From JAIBJN01 sp035762005 (lineage in GTDB: Bacteria > Actinomycetota > Thermoleophilia > Gaiellales > Gaiellaceae): a stretch of DNA of 15,909 nucleotides. Where the stretch lies: the NCBI GenBank assembly GCA_035762005.1, contig DASTQA010000075.1:1-15909 (forward strand), read 5' to 3'. Under the pieces are notes generated by a model. It saw nothing but the letters and a program-made list of their open reading frames with translations, was not told where the DNA came from and did no database searches. Position 1 is the first letter of the stretch, and every line of letters starts with the position of its first letter. The position numbers and the translations under genes are program-made. This document shows positions 5,675 through 12,701 of the stretch, one piece after another.

Positions 5675-6370
5675 TCAGCGGGCGTCCGGCGGACGGAGGA
5701 CGGCGAACGGGTCCGTGACGGCGAGGTCGGCGGCCGCGAAGCGGAAGACCGCGGCCGGGCGGCCCCCGGCGCGGCCGGGCGAGCGCGTCTCCCCCGTGGG
5801 CTCGAGGAGCCGCCGGCGGACGAGCACGCGCTGCAGGTTCGTCGCGGAGACGTCGTGGCCGAGCGCGGCCCGGTAGAGCTCGCGCAGCTCGGAGACCGTG
5901 AACGACGGAGGTGCGAGCGCGAAGCCGACGTTCGTGTACGAGAGCTTCGCGCGCAGCCGCTCCCGCCCGGCGAGCACGATCTCCCCGTGGTCGAACGCCA
6001 TCGCGGGCAGCTCTCCGACCGGGTGCCAGCGCGTGTCGGCCGGGACCTTCGGGTCGACGTCCGCGGGAACGAGCCCGAGGTACGCGGTCGCGACGAGCCG
6101 CTGCCCCGGGTGGCGCCCCGGCTCACTCAGCGTCTCGAGCTGCTCCAGGTGGGCGAGCTCGCGCACGTCGACCTTCGCCGCGAGGTGGCGCCGGAGCGAG
6201 CGCTCGAGCGTCTCGTCGGGCCCGAGCCGTCCGCCCGGGAGCGCCCACGCCCCGAGGAACGGCGTGCGCGCCCGCTGCCAGAGGAGGACCTGGAGGACGC
6301 CGTCGCGGACCTGGAGGACGACGGCGAGGGCCTCGTGGGCCGGCGGGTCCGCTGTGGTAGACTTCGGCAT
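5675..6370 (-). CDS. nrtR: NrtR-type Nudix-related transcriptional regulator
   Basis: 231 residues. A Nudix-fold domain (about 11-140) is followed by a winged-helix domain (about 150-212, FTVSELRELYRAALGHDVSA and TNLQRVLVRRRLLE). The Nudix box keeps its Gly and first Glu (GGRLGPDETLERSLR), but the catalytic REUxEE core reads RHLAAK, so hydrolysis is not expected. This dead Nudix plus winged helix is the hallmark of NrtR, which binds ADP-ribose-type NAD metabolites and represses NAD salvage or synthesis genes. The divergent neighbour is a nicotinamidase-like gene 47 bp away, and an imperfect palindrome lies in the gap. The ATG start at 6370 is directly adjacent to the candidate operator, implying autoregulation. 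The stop faces the hairpin at 5583-5618. Confidence 0.9.
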   Translation of the reverse strand: MPKSTTADPPAHEALAVVLQVRDGVLQVLLWQRARTPFLGAWALPGGRLGPDETLERSLRRHLAAKVDVRELAHLEQLETLSEPGRHPGQRLVATAYLGLVPADVDPKVPADTRWHPVGELPAMAFDHGEIVLAGRERLRAKLSYTNVGFALAPPSFTVSELRELYRAALGHDVSATNLQRVLVRRRLLEPTGETRSPGRAGGRPAAVFRFAAADLAVTDPFAVLRPPDAR

Positions 6371-6373
6371 CGG

Positions 6374-6396
6374 GTTATCGACTCATAGGCAAAAAC
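6374..6396. promoter_or_regulatory. Candidate NrtR operator
   Basis: A 23-bp imperfect palindrome with outer arms GTT/AAC and inner half-sites CT/AG; 7 of 11 mirrored positions are complementary. It sits 3 nt from the nrtR start and 21 nt from the pncA start, so binding could control both. A TAGACT box at 6358-6363 could be the pncA -10. No match to a published NrtR motif is claimed. Confidence 0.4.
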
Positions 6397-6417
6397 TCTG
6401 CTCCGGAGGATAGCGAC

Positions 6418-6966
6418 ATGAAGGCGCTCATCATCGTGGACATGCTCAAGGACTTCGTGGACGGCAAGCTCGCCAATCCGAAGGCCGAGGCGATCATCGA
6501 ACCCCTCCAGCGCCTGCTCGCCCACGCGCGCGAGGACGGCTGGGTCGTCGTCTTCTCAAACGACGCCCACCAGCCGGGCAACCCCGAGCTCAAGGTCTGG
6601 GGGGAGCACGCGATGGCGGGCGACCCCGGCGCCGAGGTCATCGAGGCGCTCGCGCCGCGCGAGGGCGACCTCGTCTCGCCGAAGCGGGGCTACGGCGCCT
6701 TCGACGGCACCGGCCTGGACGAGCAGCTCCGCGAGCGCGGCGTGGACGAGGTGGTCGTCACCGGGCAGCACACGCACATCTGCGTCCGGCACTCGTCGTA
6801 CGGTGCGCTCATCCGCGGCTACGACATCACCGTCCCGCGTGACGCGGTCTGCGCGTTCGAGGGCGTCGACGAGGACGAGGCGCTCGAGTACCTCAAGGGG
6901 ACGTACGGCGCGACGATCACGACGGTCGCCGAGCTCGCCGGCTCGCCGGCCGCCGTCTCGGCCTAG
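6418..6966 (+). CDS. pncA: Isochorismatase-family cysteine hydrolase, probable nicotinamidase
   Basis: 182 residues, cytoplasmic. Predicted to deamidate nicotinamide to nicotinate for NAD salvage. The catalytic triad of the family is visible: D8 in IIVDMLKDF, K89 in SPKRGYGAF and C122 in GQHTHICVRHSS. The nicotinamidase metal site appears as D49-x-H51 (NDAHQPG) and H64 (WGEH). The start is ATG with GGAGGA 7 nt upstream. The divergent nrtR gene strongly supports a role in NAD metabolism. Sequence alone cannot exclude another amide or isochorismate-like substrate, since the family is broad. The gene ends 13 bp before a strong GC hairpin. Expression is probably repressed by NrtR through the intergenic palindrome. 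Confidence 0.85.
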   Translation: MKALIIVDMLKDFVDGKLANPKAEAIIEPLQRLLAHAREDGWVVVFSNDAHQPGNPELKVWGEHAMAGDPGAEVIEALAPREGDLVSPKRGYGAFDGTGLDEQLRERGVDEVVVTGQHTHICVRHSSYGALIRGYDITVPRDAVCAFEGVDEDEALEYLKGTYGATITTVAELAGSPAAVSA

Positions 6967-6979
6967 CGTCTGCGGCAAC

Positions 6980-7007
6980 GGCGCCGGCCCGGCGGCGGGC
7001 CGGCGCC
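6980..7007 (+). terminator. 12-bp GC hairpin after the nicotinamidase gene
   Basis: GGCGCCGGCCCG, loop GCGG, CGGGCCGGCGCC: a perfect stem beginning 13 nt after the pncA stop and ending 29 nt before the next ATG. It lacks a T-tract. It would insulate the NAD salvage gene from the gene that follows. Confidence 0.65.
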
Positions 7008-7024
7008 GCACGAACGGGCGTCGA

Positions 7025-7030
7025 TACCCT
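7025..7030 (+). promoter_or_regulatory. Candidate -10 box, leaderless start of the YyaL-type gene
   Basis: TACCCT ends 6 nt before the ATG at 7037 and no Shine-Dalgarno is present. Transcription would start at or within a base or two of the ATG. The -35 would lie at the end of the preceding hairpin. Confidence 0.35.
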
Positions 7031-7036
7031 GGCCGC

Positions 7037-8986
7037 ATGAACCGCCTCGCGGCCGAGACGAGCCCGTACCTCCTCCAGCACGCGGACAACCCGGTGGACT
7101 GGTACGCGTGGGGCGACGAGGCCTTCGAGCGCGCCCGCACCGAGGACCGGCCCGTCCTCCTCTCGGTCGGCTACGCGGCCTGCCACTGGTGCCACGTGAT
7201 GGAGCACGAGTCGTTCGAGAGCACGGAGATCGCAGGCCTCATGAACGAGAACTTCGTCAACGTGAAGGTCGACCGCGAGGAGCGCCCCGACGTGGACGGC
7301 CTCTACATGGACGCCGTCGTGGCCATGACCGGCCAGGGCGGCTGGCCGATGACCGTCTTCCTCACCCCGGAGGGCAAGCCGTTCTTCGGGGGGACGTACT
7401 TCCCGCCGGAGCCGCGGCGCGGCATGCCGAGCTTCCCGCAGGTGCTCCAGGCGGTCGCCGAGGCGTACCGCTCGCGGAGGAGCGACCTCGAGCGGCAGGC
7501 CGAGACGCTCGTGGACGCGATCCGCCAGGCGAGCGAGCGGCCGCCGTCGGGGGAGCCGCTCACGCCCGCGCTGCTCGCCGGCGCCGCTCCCGCGCTTCGT
7601 CGCCTCTTCGACCCGGTCGAGGGCGGGTTCGGGCCGGCGCCGAAGTTCCCCGCCGCCTCGACGATCGACCTCCTCCTGCGGCTGCACGCCGGCGACGCGC
7701 CGGGCGAGCCGCTCGAGATGGCGACGCTGACGCTCGACCACATGGCCGCCGGGGGCATGTACGACGTCCTCGGCGGCGGCTTCCACCGCTACGCCGTCGA
7801 CGCCCGCTGGCTCGTCCCCCACTTCGAGAAGATGCTCTACGACAACGCGCTCCTCGTCTCGGCGTACCTGCACGCCTGGACGGTGACCGGGGAGGAGCGC
7901 TACCGGCGCGTCGTCGCGGAGACGCTCGACTACCTCCTCCGAGAGCTGCGACTCCCCGAGGGCGGGCTCGCCTCGGCGCAGGACGCCGACACCGACGGGG
8001 TCGAGGGCCTCACCTACACGTGGACGCCCGACGAGCTCGAGGCGGCCCTCGGCGAGCCGCACCCCGAGTGGCTGCAGCCGTTCGAGCACGGACGCTCCGT
8101 CCTGCGCGGGGACGTGCCCGAGGAGGTGCGGGAGACGCTGCTCGCGGTGCGGGCCGCGCGGCCGCAGCCCCTTCGGGACGACAAGGTGCTCGCCGGGTGG
8201 AACGGCCTCGCGCTCGCCGCGCTCGCGGAGGCGGCCGCACGGCTGGGGCGCCCCGACTGGCTCGAGGCCGCGGTCGCGCTCGGCCGGTTCCTGCTCGGCC
8301 CGCTCTCGGACGAGCGGGGACGGCTCCTGCGGACGTACCGCGACGGCGAGGCCCGGATCCCGGCGTACCTCGAGGACTACGCGAACGTCGCGAACGGACT
8401 CGTCGAGCTGGCGTGGGCGACGGGCGAGCCGCGCTGGCTCGAGGAGGCTCGCCGGCTCGCCGGGCTCATGACCGGCCTCTTCGGGGACGAGGAGCGCGGC
8501 GGCTTCTACGTCGACGCCGCCGACGGAACCGGTCTCGTCGCCCGCCGGAAGGAGTTCGACGACCACCCCACGCCGGCCGGGAACTCGATGGCCGCCTTCG
8601 TCCTCCTCCGCCTCGCGCGCGTCTACGGCGACGACGACCTCGAGCGCCGCGCCGTCGGCGTCTTCCGGCTCGCGCTGCCGCTCATGGAGCGGGCGCCCGG
8701 GGCCGTCCCCCACCTGCTGGCCGCTCTCGACCTCCATTTCTCGCCGCCGCACGAGGTCGCGGTCGTCGGCGACTCGCCGGACCTCCGCGCGGAGGCGCTC
8801 GCCGGCTTCCGGCCGAACACGGTCTTCGCCTTCGCCTCGGAGCCGACGGACGCGGTCCCGCTGCTCGCCGGCAAGGACCTCGTGGACGGGCGCCCGGCCG
8901 CCTACGTCTGCGAGCGCTTCGCCTGCCGGCGGCCGGTCACGAGCGCGGAGGAGCTTCGCGGCCTCCTCGCCGGCCGGCCGGCGTAG
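7037..8986 (+). CDS. YyaL-type thioredoxin-fold protein (DUF255 / SPATA20 family)
   Basis: 649 residues, near the usual family length of about 670-690. The N-terminal thioredoxin-like domain (about 1-165) carries the family signature SPYLLQHADNPVDWYAWG, then YAACHWCHVMEHESF (C49-HW-C52), VKVDREERPDVD and GGWPMTVFLTPEGKPFFGGT. The remainder is an (alpha/alpha)6-like helical region related in fold to N-acylglucosamine 2-epimerases and glycosidases, with HMAAGGMYDVLGGGFHRYAVD and HFEKMLYDNALL. No signal peptide is present. The biochemical role of the family is not established; thiol-redox chemistry is only suggested by CxxC. The ATG at 7037 is chosen because the family motif begins at residue 9 and a TACCCT box lies 6 nt upstream. 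Its 3' end overlaps a convergent ORF. Confidence 0.93.
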   Translation: MNRLAAETSPYLLQHADNPVDWYAWGDEAFERARTEDRPVLLSVGYAACHWCHVMEHESFESTEIAGLMNENFVNVKVDREERPDVDGLYMDAVVAMTGQGGWPMTVFLTPEGKPFFGGTYFPPEPRRGMPSFPQVLQAVAEAYRSRRSDLERQAETLVDAIRQASERPPSGEPLTPALLAGAAPALRRLFDPVEGGFGPAPKFPAASTIDLLLRLHAGDAPGEPLEMATLTLDHMAAGGMYDVLGGGFHRYAVDARWLVPHFEKMLYDNALLVSAYLHAWTVTGEERYRRVVAETLDYLLRELRLPEGGLASAQDADTDGVEGLTYTWTPDELEAALGEPHPEWLQPFEHGRSVLRGDVPEEVRETLLAVRAARPQPLRDDKVLAGWNGLALAALAEAAARLGRPDWLEAAVALGRFLLGPLSDERGRLLRTYRDGEARIPAYLEDYANVANGLVELAWATGEPRWLEEARRLAGLMTGLFGDEERGGFYVDAADGTGLVARRKEFDDHPTPAGNSMAAFVLLRLARVYGDDDLERRAVGVFRLALPLMERAPGAVPHLLAALDLHFSPPHEVAVVGDSPDLRAEALAGFRPNTVFAFASEPTDAVPLLAGKDLVDGRPAAYVCERFACRRPVTSAEELRGLLAGRPA

Positions 8987-9336
8987 CGCGGCGGGGCCCA
9001 CCCGCTCGCCGCCCGGCCCCCCGGGCCTCCGCAGCCGGCCCGGCCGTCTCCCAGCCGGCGCCCGTCCCCGCGACTTCGTGTTCCACGCGCACGAACGGGA
9101 AGGCGTCCCGTGAAGAGGCCCGCGAGCAGGCCCTCGAGCGCATCGGCGCGCCGGCGCTTGCGCTCTTGCTCGGCGATGACGAGCCGGCGGACGCTCGCGT
9201 AGCTCGGCCGCGGGACGCCCAGCCGCGCGGCCACGGGCCGCAGCAGGCGCCGCGCCTCGGCGTACGGCATCTCGAAGGCGGCGAGGATGCGAAGCGCACG
9301 GACGAGCTCGCGGTGGACGGGCGGATGGAACGCCAC
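8902..9336 (-). CDS. Hypothetical helix-turn-helix-like protein
   Basis: 144 residues from a GTG start. The first 80 residues look like a real protein: FHPPVHRELVRALRILAAFE, then MPYAEARRLLRPVAARLGVP and RPSYASVRRLVIAEQERKRR. This is a helical, basic segment compatible with a helix-turn-helix, and I recall similar short proteins in Thermoleophilia. After about residue 82 (FTGRLP) the sequence becomes Arg/Gly-rich low complexity and runs 85 bp into the 3' end of the convergent YyaL-type gene. The true product may be shorter, or a frameshift may have extended it. No Shine-Dalgarno is visible. No function can be assigned beyond possible DNA binding. Confidence 0.5.
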   Translation of the reverse strand: MAFHPPVHRELVRALRILAAFEMPYAEARRLLRPVAARLGVPRPSYASVRRLVIAEQERKRRRADALEGLLAGLFTGRLPVRARGTRSRGDGRRLGDGRAGCGGPGGRAASGWAPPRYAGRPARRPRSSSALVTGRRQAKRSQT

Positions 9337-9406
9337 GGGAGAAGGATGCGCGGCGGGCCCTCGTGCGCGTGCAACACGAGCGCTCCGGGAGCCTGCCGGG
9401 GCCGGG

Positions 9407-9424
9407 GCCGCCGGATCCGGCGGC
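9407..9424. repeat. Perfect 18-bp palindrome
   Basis: GCCGCCGGATCCGGCGGC lies 62 nt beyond the udgX stop and 71 nt before the next minus-strand start. It is a likely terminator hairpin (7-bp stem, 4-nt loop) or an operator. The rest of 9337-9485 shows nothing else. Confidence 0.4.
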
Positions 9425-9485
9425 TCGGAGCTCGGGCTCGCGCTCCGGCGCAGCGTCCGGAACCGGCCACGCGGGCCGACCCTCG

Positions 9486-10127
9486 CTAGCGGGCAGCGGC
9501 GAGGAGGCCGGCGACGACCTCGAGGTCCTCGACGAAGGCGCCGTAGGCCTCACGGCGCGCGGCCTCGTCGGGGGCCCGCAGGATGGACGACGGGTGCACG
9601 GTCGCGAGGACGTGCGGGGCGAGGTCCGACTCGACGGGGACTCCGCGCTGCTTCGTCACCCGGAAGCCCCTGCCGAGGAGCGACTGCGCCGCCGTCGCTC
9701 CCAGCGCGACGAGGACCTCCGGGCGCAGGACCTCGAGCTCGGCCTCGAGCCAGGGCCGGCAGGCGGCGAGCTCCGCGGCGTTCGGCTTCTGATGGATGCG
9801 CCGCTTGCCCCGCGCCTGCCACTTGAAGTGCTTCACGGCGTTCGTGACGTAGGCGAGGCGGCGGTCGACGCCGGCCTCCTCGAGCGCCTCGTCCAGGACC
9901 CGGCCGGCCGGGCCGACGAACGGACGCCCCTCGACGTCCTCGCGGTCGCCCGGCTGCTCGCCGACGAGGATGACCTTCGCGCGGGACGGGCCCTCGCCGA
10001 AGACCGTCTGCGTGCCGCTCCGCCAGAGCGGGCAGGCGCGGCAGCCGGCCGCGGCCTCGCGGAGGCGCGCGAGCGTGGGGCGCTCGGGGACGAGCGGGGC
10101 AGCGGTGTCCGACGGGTGGACCGGCAC
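9486..10127 (-). CDS. udgX: UdgX, uracil-DNA glycosylase superfamily with KRRIH loop
   Basis: 213 residues. Motif A GEQPGD (56-61) and the C-terminal ATVHPSSILR are uracil-DNA glycosylase family 4-type. The insertion GKRRIHQKP (KRRIH 108-112) is the diagnostic UdgX loop, whose His forms a covalent bond with the abasic site after uracil excision in the mycobacterial enzyme. Iron-sulfur ligands visible are C29 and C32 (GCRACPLW) and C123 (AACRPW). Where family 4 enzymes carry a further Cys, this protein has the VKHFK segment, as in mycobacterial UdgX. Nuclear-fold motifs YVTNAVKHFK and LVALGATAAQSLLG are intact, so it should be active. It is cytoplasmic and acts on uracil in DNA. GTG start at 10127; no clear ribosome binding site. 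It lies 52 bp downstream of the LDT gene on the same strand. Confidence 0.93.
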   Translation of the reverse strand: MPVHPSDTAAPLVPERPTLARLREAAAGCRACPLWRSGTQTVFGEGPSRAKVILVGEQPGDREDVEGRPFVGPAGRVLDEALEEAGVDRRLAYVTNAVKHFKWQARGKRRIHQKPNAAELAACRPWLEAELEVLRPEVLVALGATAAQSLLGRGFRVTKQRGVPVESDLAPHVLATVHPSSILRAPDEAARREAYGAFVEDLEVVAGLLAAAR

Positions 10128-10179
10128 GATCGGGTGCTACCCGTTCGGCCGGATCTCTCCACGCCCGTTGCGAGCGAGA

Positions 10180-11007
10180 TCAGCGGCGGACGACGACGGG
10201 CGCGCCCAGCGGCACGGTGCGCACGAGGTACCGCAGGTCGACAGCTCGCGCCCGCGGGCAGCCCGCGGAGACGGCGGCGCCGACCGACGACGGGTCGTCC
10301 GTCCCGTGGATCGCGATGCGGTCCCCGCCGCGCCAACCGGGCGGCAGGTCGGGCTGGTGCGCCGACAGCGCGAGGATGCAGCACCCGTAGTAGGGGCCGA
10401 AGCGCGCGCCGGCGAGCTTGTCGGTGACGGCGAAGCGCCCGACGGGGGTCGGCGAGGACGGCCGTCCGATCCCGACCCTCAGGCGGCGGAGCACTCGCCC
10501 GCCCCGGTGGACGACGAGGCGACGTGCCGAGAGGTCGAGGGTGAGTCGCACGCGCGTGCGCGCCTCGCGGAGCTGGCTGCGCCGGGCATCGACCCAGCCC
10601 AGACGTCCGTTCCGCACGTGCGTCGTCACGACGCCGTACCAACGCCCCCGTCGCTCGGCGACGAGGAGCGTCGTCGGCGAGCCGAACTCCGTGCGGGCGC
10701 CCAGGCGCGCCACGACGGGCCCATGCGGCCGCGCCCTGACGACGAGCGCGGTTTCTCTCTCGGGGCGGACGACGAGGGCGCCGGGAGCCGGGCGAGAGGA
10801 GGCTGCGCGAGCAGGCGGCTCCTCGGCCGGCGCCGTCACGGAGACGACACGCGGGACGACCTCGGGGATGTGCGCCGCGCGCGGTCCCCCGTCCCGGGCC
10901 CGCGGCTCGGCGCCTGCCCGCTGGGCGAGCAGGGTCAGCATCGTGCCGATCGCCGCCAGCAGGGCAACGGCGACGAGGACCTGCGGCGGCAGGTAGAGGC
11001 GCCCCAT
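10180..11007 (-). CDS. L,D-transpeptidase (YkuD domain) with SH3-like domain
   Basis: 275 residues. An N-terminal membrane anchor or uncleaved signal (about 9-30, VLVAVALLAAIGTMLTLLAQ), an Ala/Pro/Arg-rich linker to about 80, a bacterial SH3-like domain (about 83-150, ending GRLGWVDARRSQL), and a C-terminal YkuD domain (about 155-275). The catalytic motif reads IHGT (H234) followed 16 residues later by SAGCPR (C250). The usual SHGC His is Ala here, though the H/C pair is kept. Predicted to make 3-3 (L,D) peptidoglycan cross-links, outside the membrane. I use the ATG at 11007, directly before the membrane segment; a longer frame to 11091 is possible but its N-terminus is not protein-like. It is divergent from a GH25 gene, so both act on the wall. 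Confidence 0.88.
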   Translation of the reverse strand: MGRLYLPPQVLVAVALLAAIGTMLTLLAQRAGAEPRARDGGPRAAHIPEVVPRVVSVTAPAEEPPARAASSRPAPGALVVRPERETALVVRARPHGPVVARLGARTEFGSPTTLLVAERRGRWYGVVTTHVRNGRLGWVDARRSQLREARTRVRLTLDLSARRLVVHRGGRVLRRLRVGIGRPSSPTPVGRFAVTDKLAGARFGPYYGCCILALSAHQPDLPPGWRGGDRIAIHGTDDPSSVGAAVSAGCPRARAVDLRYLVRTVPLGAPVVVRR

Positions 11008-11119
11008 GCCCAGCGTGATCGGGCAGCGGGAGCCTCGCCCGCTCACTCGAACGAGGGATGTCGTGCTCGGAGCGTCGTACGCGTTCCGCACCGATTCAAC
11101 GAGTCGGCTCCGGCCGTGT

Positions 11120-11125
11120 CAGACT
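11120..11125 (+). promoter_or_regulatory. Candidate -10 box, leaderless start of the GH25 gene
   Basis: CAGACT ends 7 nt before the ATG at 11133. No ribosome binding site precedes the ATG. TTCAAC, 19 nt upstream of the box, is a weak -35 candidate. Confidence 0.3.
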
Positions 11126-11132
11126 TGCGCGC

Positions 11133-11948
11133 ATGCCGCCACGAGGCAAGGGAGCCGCTCTCGGCATCGACGTCTCCGCGCACCAGCCGACGATCTCCTG
11201 GGCGGCGGTCAGGGACGCCGGGATCACGTTCGGCTGGGTGAAGGCGACGGAGGGGACCGACTTCGTCGACGCGGCCTACGAGCGCCACCGCCGGGAAGCA
11301 CGCCGGGCCGGGATCCCGCTCGGCGCCTACCACTTCGCCCGCCCGGACTCGAACGTCTCGAAGCTCGACCCGATCGCCGAGGCGGACGACTTCCTCGAGG
11401 TGGCCGAGCCGCGGGAGGGCGACCTCCTCCCCGTACTCGACCTGGAGACGCCCGGGCTCTCGCCGAGCCGGATGGCGCGGTGGGCGAAGGCGTGGCTCGG
11501 CCGCGTGGAGGAGGCGATCGGCGCGCCGCCGATCCTCTACACGTACCCAAGCTTCTGGACGGACCGGATGGCGGACTCGAAGGCGTTCGGCCGCTACCCG
11601 CTCTGGCTCGCGAGCTACGGGAGAAACGACGGGCGCGTCTACCCGGTTCGCACCGTGGGCGGCTGGGACTCGATCGCCGTCCACCAGTACACGAGCGAGG
11701 GGCGGATCGAGGGCTTCTCCGGGCGGCTCGACCTCAACCGGCTCAGGCGCGGCTGGACGCTCGAGCGGCTGACGCTCGGCACGACGCCCCCGCCGGTGAC
11801 GCCGCGCTTCGGCCCTCCCTGGCGTGTCCAGGCGCGCGGCGAGACGGTGCACGAGGCCCGCCGGCTCGATGCCGGGTTCCTCGAGCGGGCGCGCGAGGAG
11901 GCACGCACGCGCGGCCGGATCGGCATCACCGGCACCAGGCGCGACTAG
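11133..11948 (+). CDS. Glycoside hydrolase family 25 (lysozyme-like muramidase)
   Basis: 271 residues forming one GH25 TIM-barrel-like domain: GIDVSAHQPTISWAAVRDAG (D13), FGWVKATEGTDFVD, GIPLGAYHFARP, then PVLDLET with D103-x-E105, the catalytic acid pair, followed by ILYTYPSFW, PLWLASYG and IAVHQYTSEGRIEG. Known family members cleave the MurNAc-GlcNAc bond of peptidoglycan. No signal peptide or anchor is visible from this start, and extension to 11058 adds only a basic, non-hydrophobic segment, so export is unexplained. The C-terminal 45 residues after about 225 are basic and not part of the barrel. It is divergent from the L,D-transpeptidase gene and convergent with a small membrane-protein gene, with which its stop codon shares CTAG. 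Confidence 0.9.
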   Translation: MPPRGKGAALGIDVSAHQPTISWAAVRDAGITFGWVKATEGTDFVDAAYERHRREARRAGIPLGAYHFARPDSNVSKLDPIAEADDFLEVAEPREGDLLPVLDLETPGLSPSRMARWAKAWLGRVEEAIGAPPILYTYPSFWTDRMADSKAFGRYPLWLASYGRNDGRVYPVRTVGGWDSIAVHQYTSEGRIEGFSGRLDLNRLRRGWTLERLTLGTTPPPVTPRFGPPWRVQARGETVHEARRLDAGFLERAREEARTRGRIGITGTRRD

Positions 11949-12166
11949 CCGGGCCGGCCGGCAAGCCGGCGTCGGAGAAGAACGCCGACCGCGATTCCCA
12001 GGCCGGACAGCGCCGCGTAGACGAAGCCGAGGAACCACCCGGGGACCTCCACCTCCTCGGAGAGCCCGATCCAGACCCCGACCCCCGCAGCTGCGAGGAG
12101 AGCCCACCACCGGCCGAGGGCGAGACCCACTGCGACGCCGGCGGCCAGGAGGACGGCGACGAGCAC
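11945..12166 (-). CDS. Small two- or three-segment membrane protein
   Basis: 73 residues, mostly hydrophobic. LVAVLLAAGVAVGLALG and WWALLAAAGVGVWIGL form the first hairpin. A short acidic loop (SEEVEVPG) precedes WFLGFVYAALSGLGIAVGVL and a basic tail (RRRLAGRPG), which predicts a cytoplasmic C-terminus. GTG start with GAAGG 7 nt upstream. The TAG stop shares the palindrome CTAG with the stop of the convergent GH25 gene. No family function is known to me. The stretch 12167-12321 downstream of csaA on the same strand holds no gene. Confidence 0.7.
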   Translation of the reverse strand: MLVAVLLAAGVAVGLALGRWWALLAAAGVGVWIGLSEEVEVPGWFLGFVYAALSGLGIAVGVLLRRRLAGRPG

Positions 12167-12321
12167 GCCGGAGCCTTCGGCACGGCAGGGCGTCAGCTTG
12201 AGGTCCGGCGGCCCGCCGACGCCCGCCGTCCCTCCTTCAGGCAGCGTCCCGGGAGCTTCGTGCCGGGGATTTCCACGCGGAGACAGGGCGAGGCGACGCC
12301 AGGGGCGGCGGGGGCCGGTCG

Positions 12322-12660
12322 TCAGGCGACCGGGGAGCCCGGCTCGACCTCGCGGTCGGGGCGGAGGAGGACGACGCCGTGCTCGGCCGAGAGCGCTCCC
12401 AGGACGAGCACCTCGCTCGCGAACCCCGCGATCCGTTTCTGCTCGAAGCCGAGGACGCAGACGAGCGGGCGGCCGAGCAGCTCCTCAGGGGCGTAGTGGG
12501 TCAGCTGCGCGCTCGAGCGGCGAACGCCCCGCGGCCCGAAGTCGATCGTCAGCTTCCAGGCCGGCCGGCGGGCCTCGGGGAAGTCCTCCACCTCCGTCAC
12601 GACGCCCACGGCGAGCTCGAGGCGCTCGAAGTCGTCCCAGGTCGCCGTCACCCGCGTCAT
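12322..12660 (-). CDS. csaA: CsaA, tRNA-binding-domain protein
   Basis: 112 residues, the normal CsaA length, consisting of a single EMAP/Trbp111-type OB-fold domain. Diagnostic segments are FERLELAVGVVTEVEDFPEA (11-30), PAWKLTIDFGPRG (33-45), RSSAQLTHYAPEELLGRP (48-65), RIAGFASEVLVLG (76-88) and VVLLRPD (96-102). B. subtilis CsaA is a dimeric chaperone linked to protein export and can bind tRNA-like structures; the role in this organism is inferred. Start ATG at 12660; the nearest GAGG is about 12 nt upstream, so the ribosome binding site is weak. It is divergent from the radical SAM gene across 41 bp. Confidence 0.93.
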   Translation of the reverse strand: MTRVTATWDDFERLELAVGVVTEVEDFPEARRPAWKLTIDFGPRGVRRSSAQLTHYAPEELLGRPLVCVLGFEQKRIAGFASEVLVLGALSAEHGVVLLRPDREVEPGSPVA

Positions 12661-12701
12661 TCTCGCGCATGACCTCGGCGCCGAGCGGGTAGGCGCGGGG
12701 C

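Noticed and set aside
6917..9553. 878-residue minus-strand ORF
   Set aside because: It is antisense to the YyaL-type gene, whose family motifs are unmistakable; the antisense is compositional.
9363..10427. 354-residue plus-strand ORF
   Set aside because: It is antisense to udgX and the 3' end of the L,D-transpeptidase gene and has no recognisable motifs.
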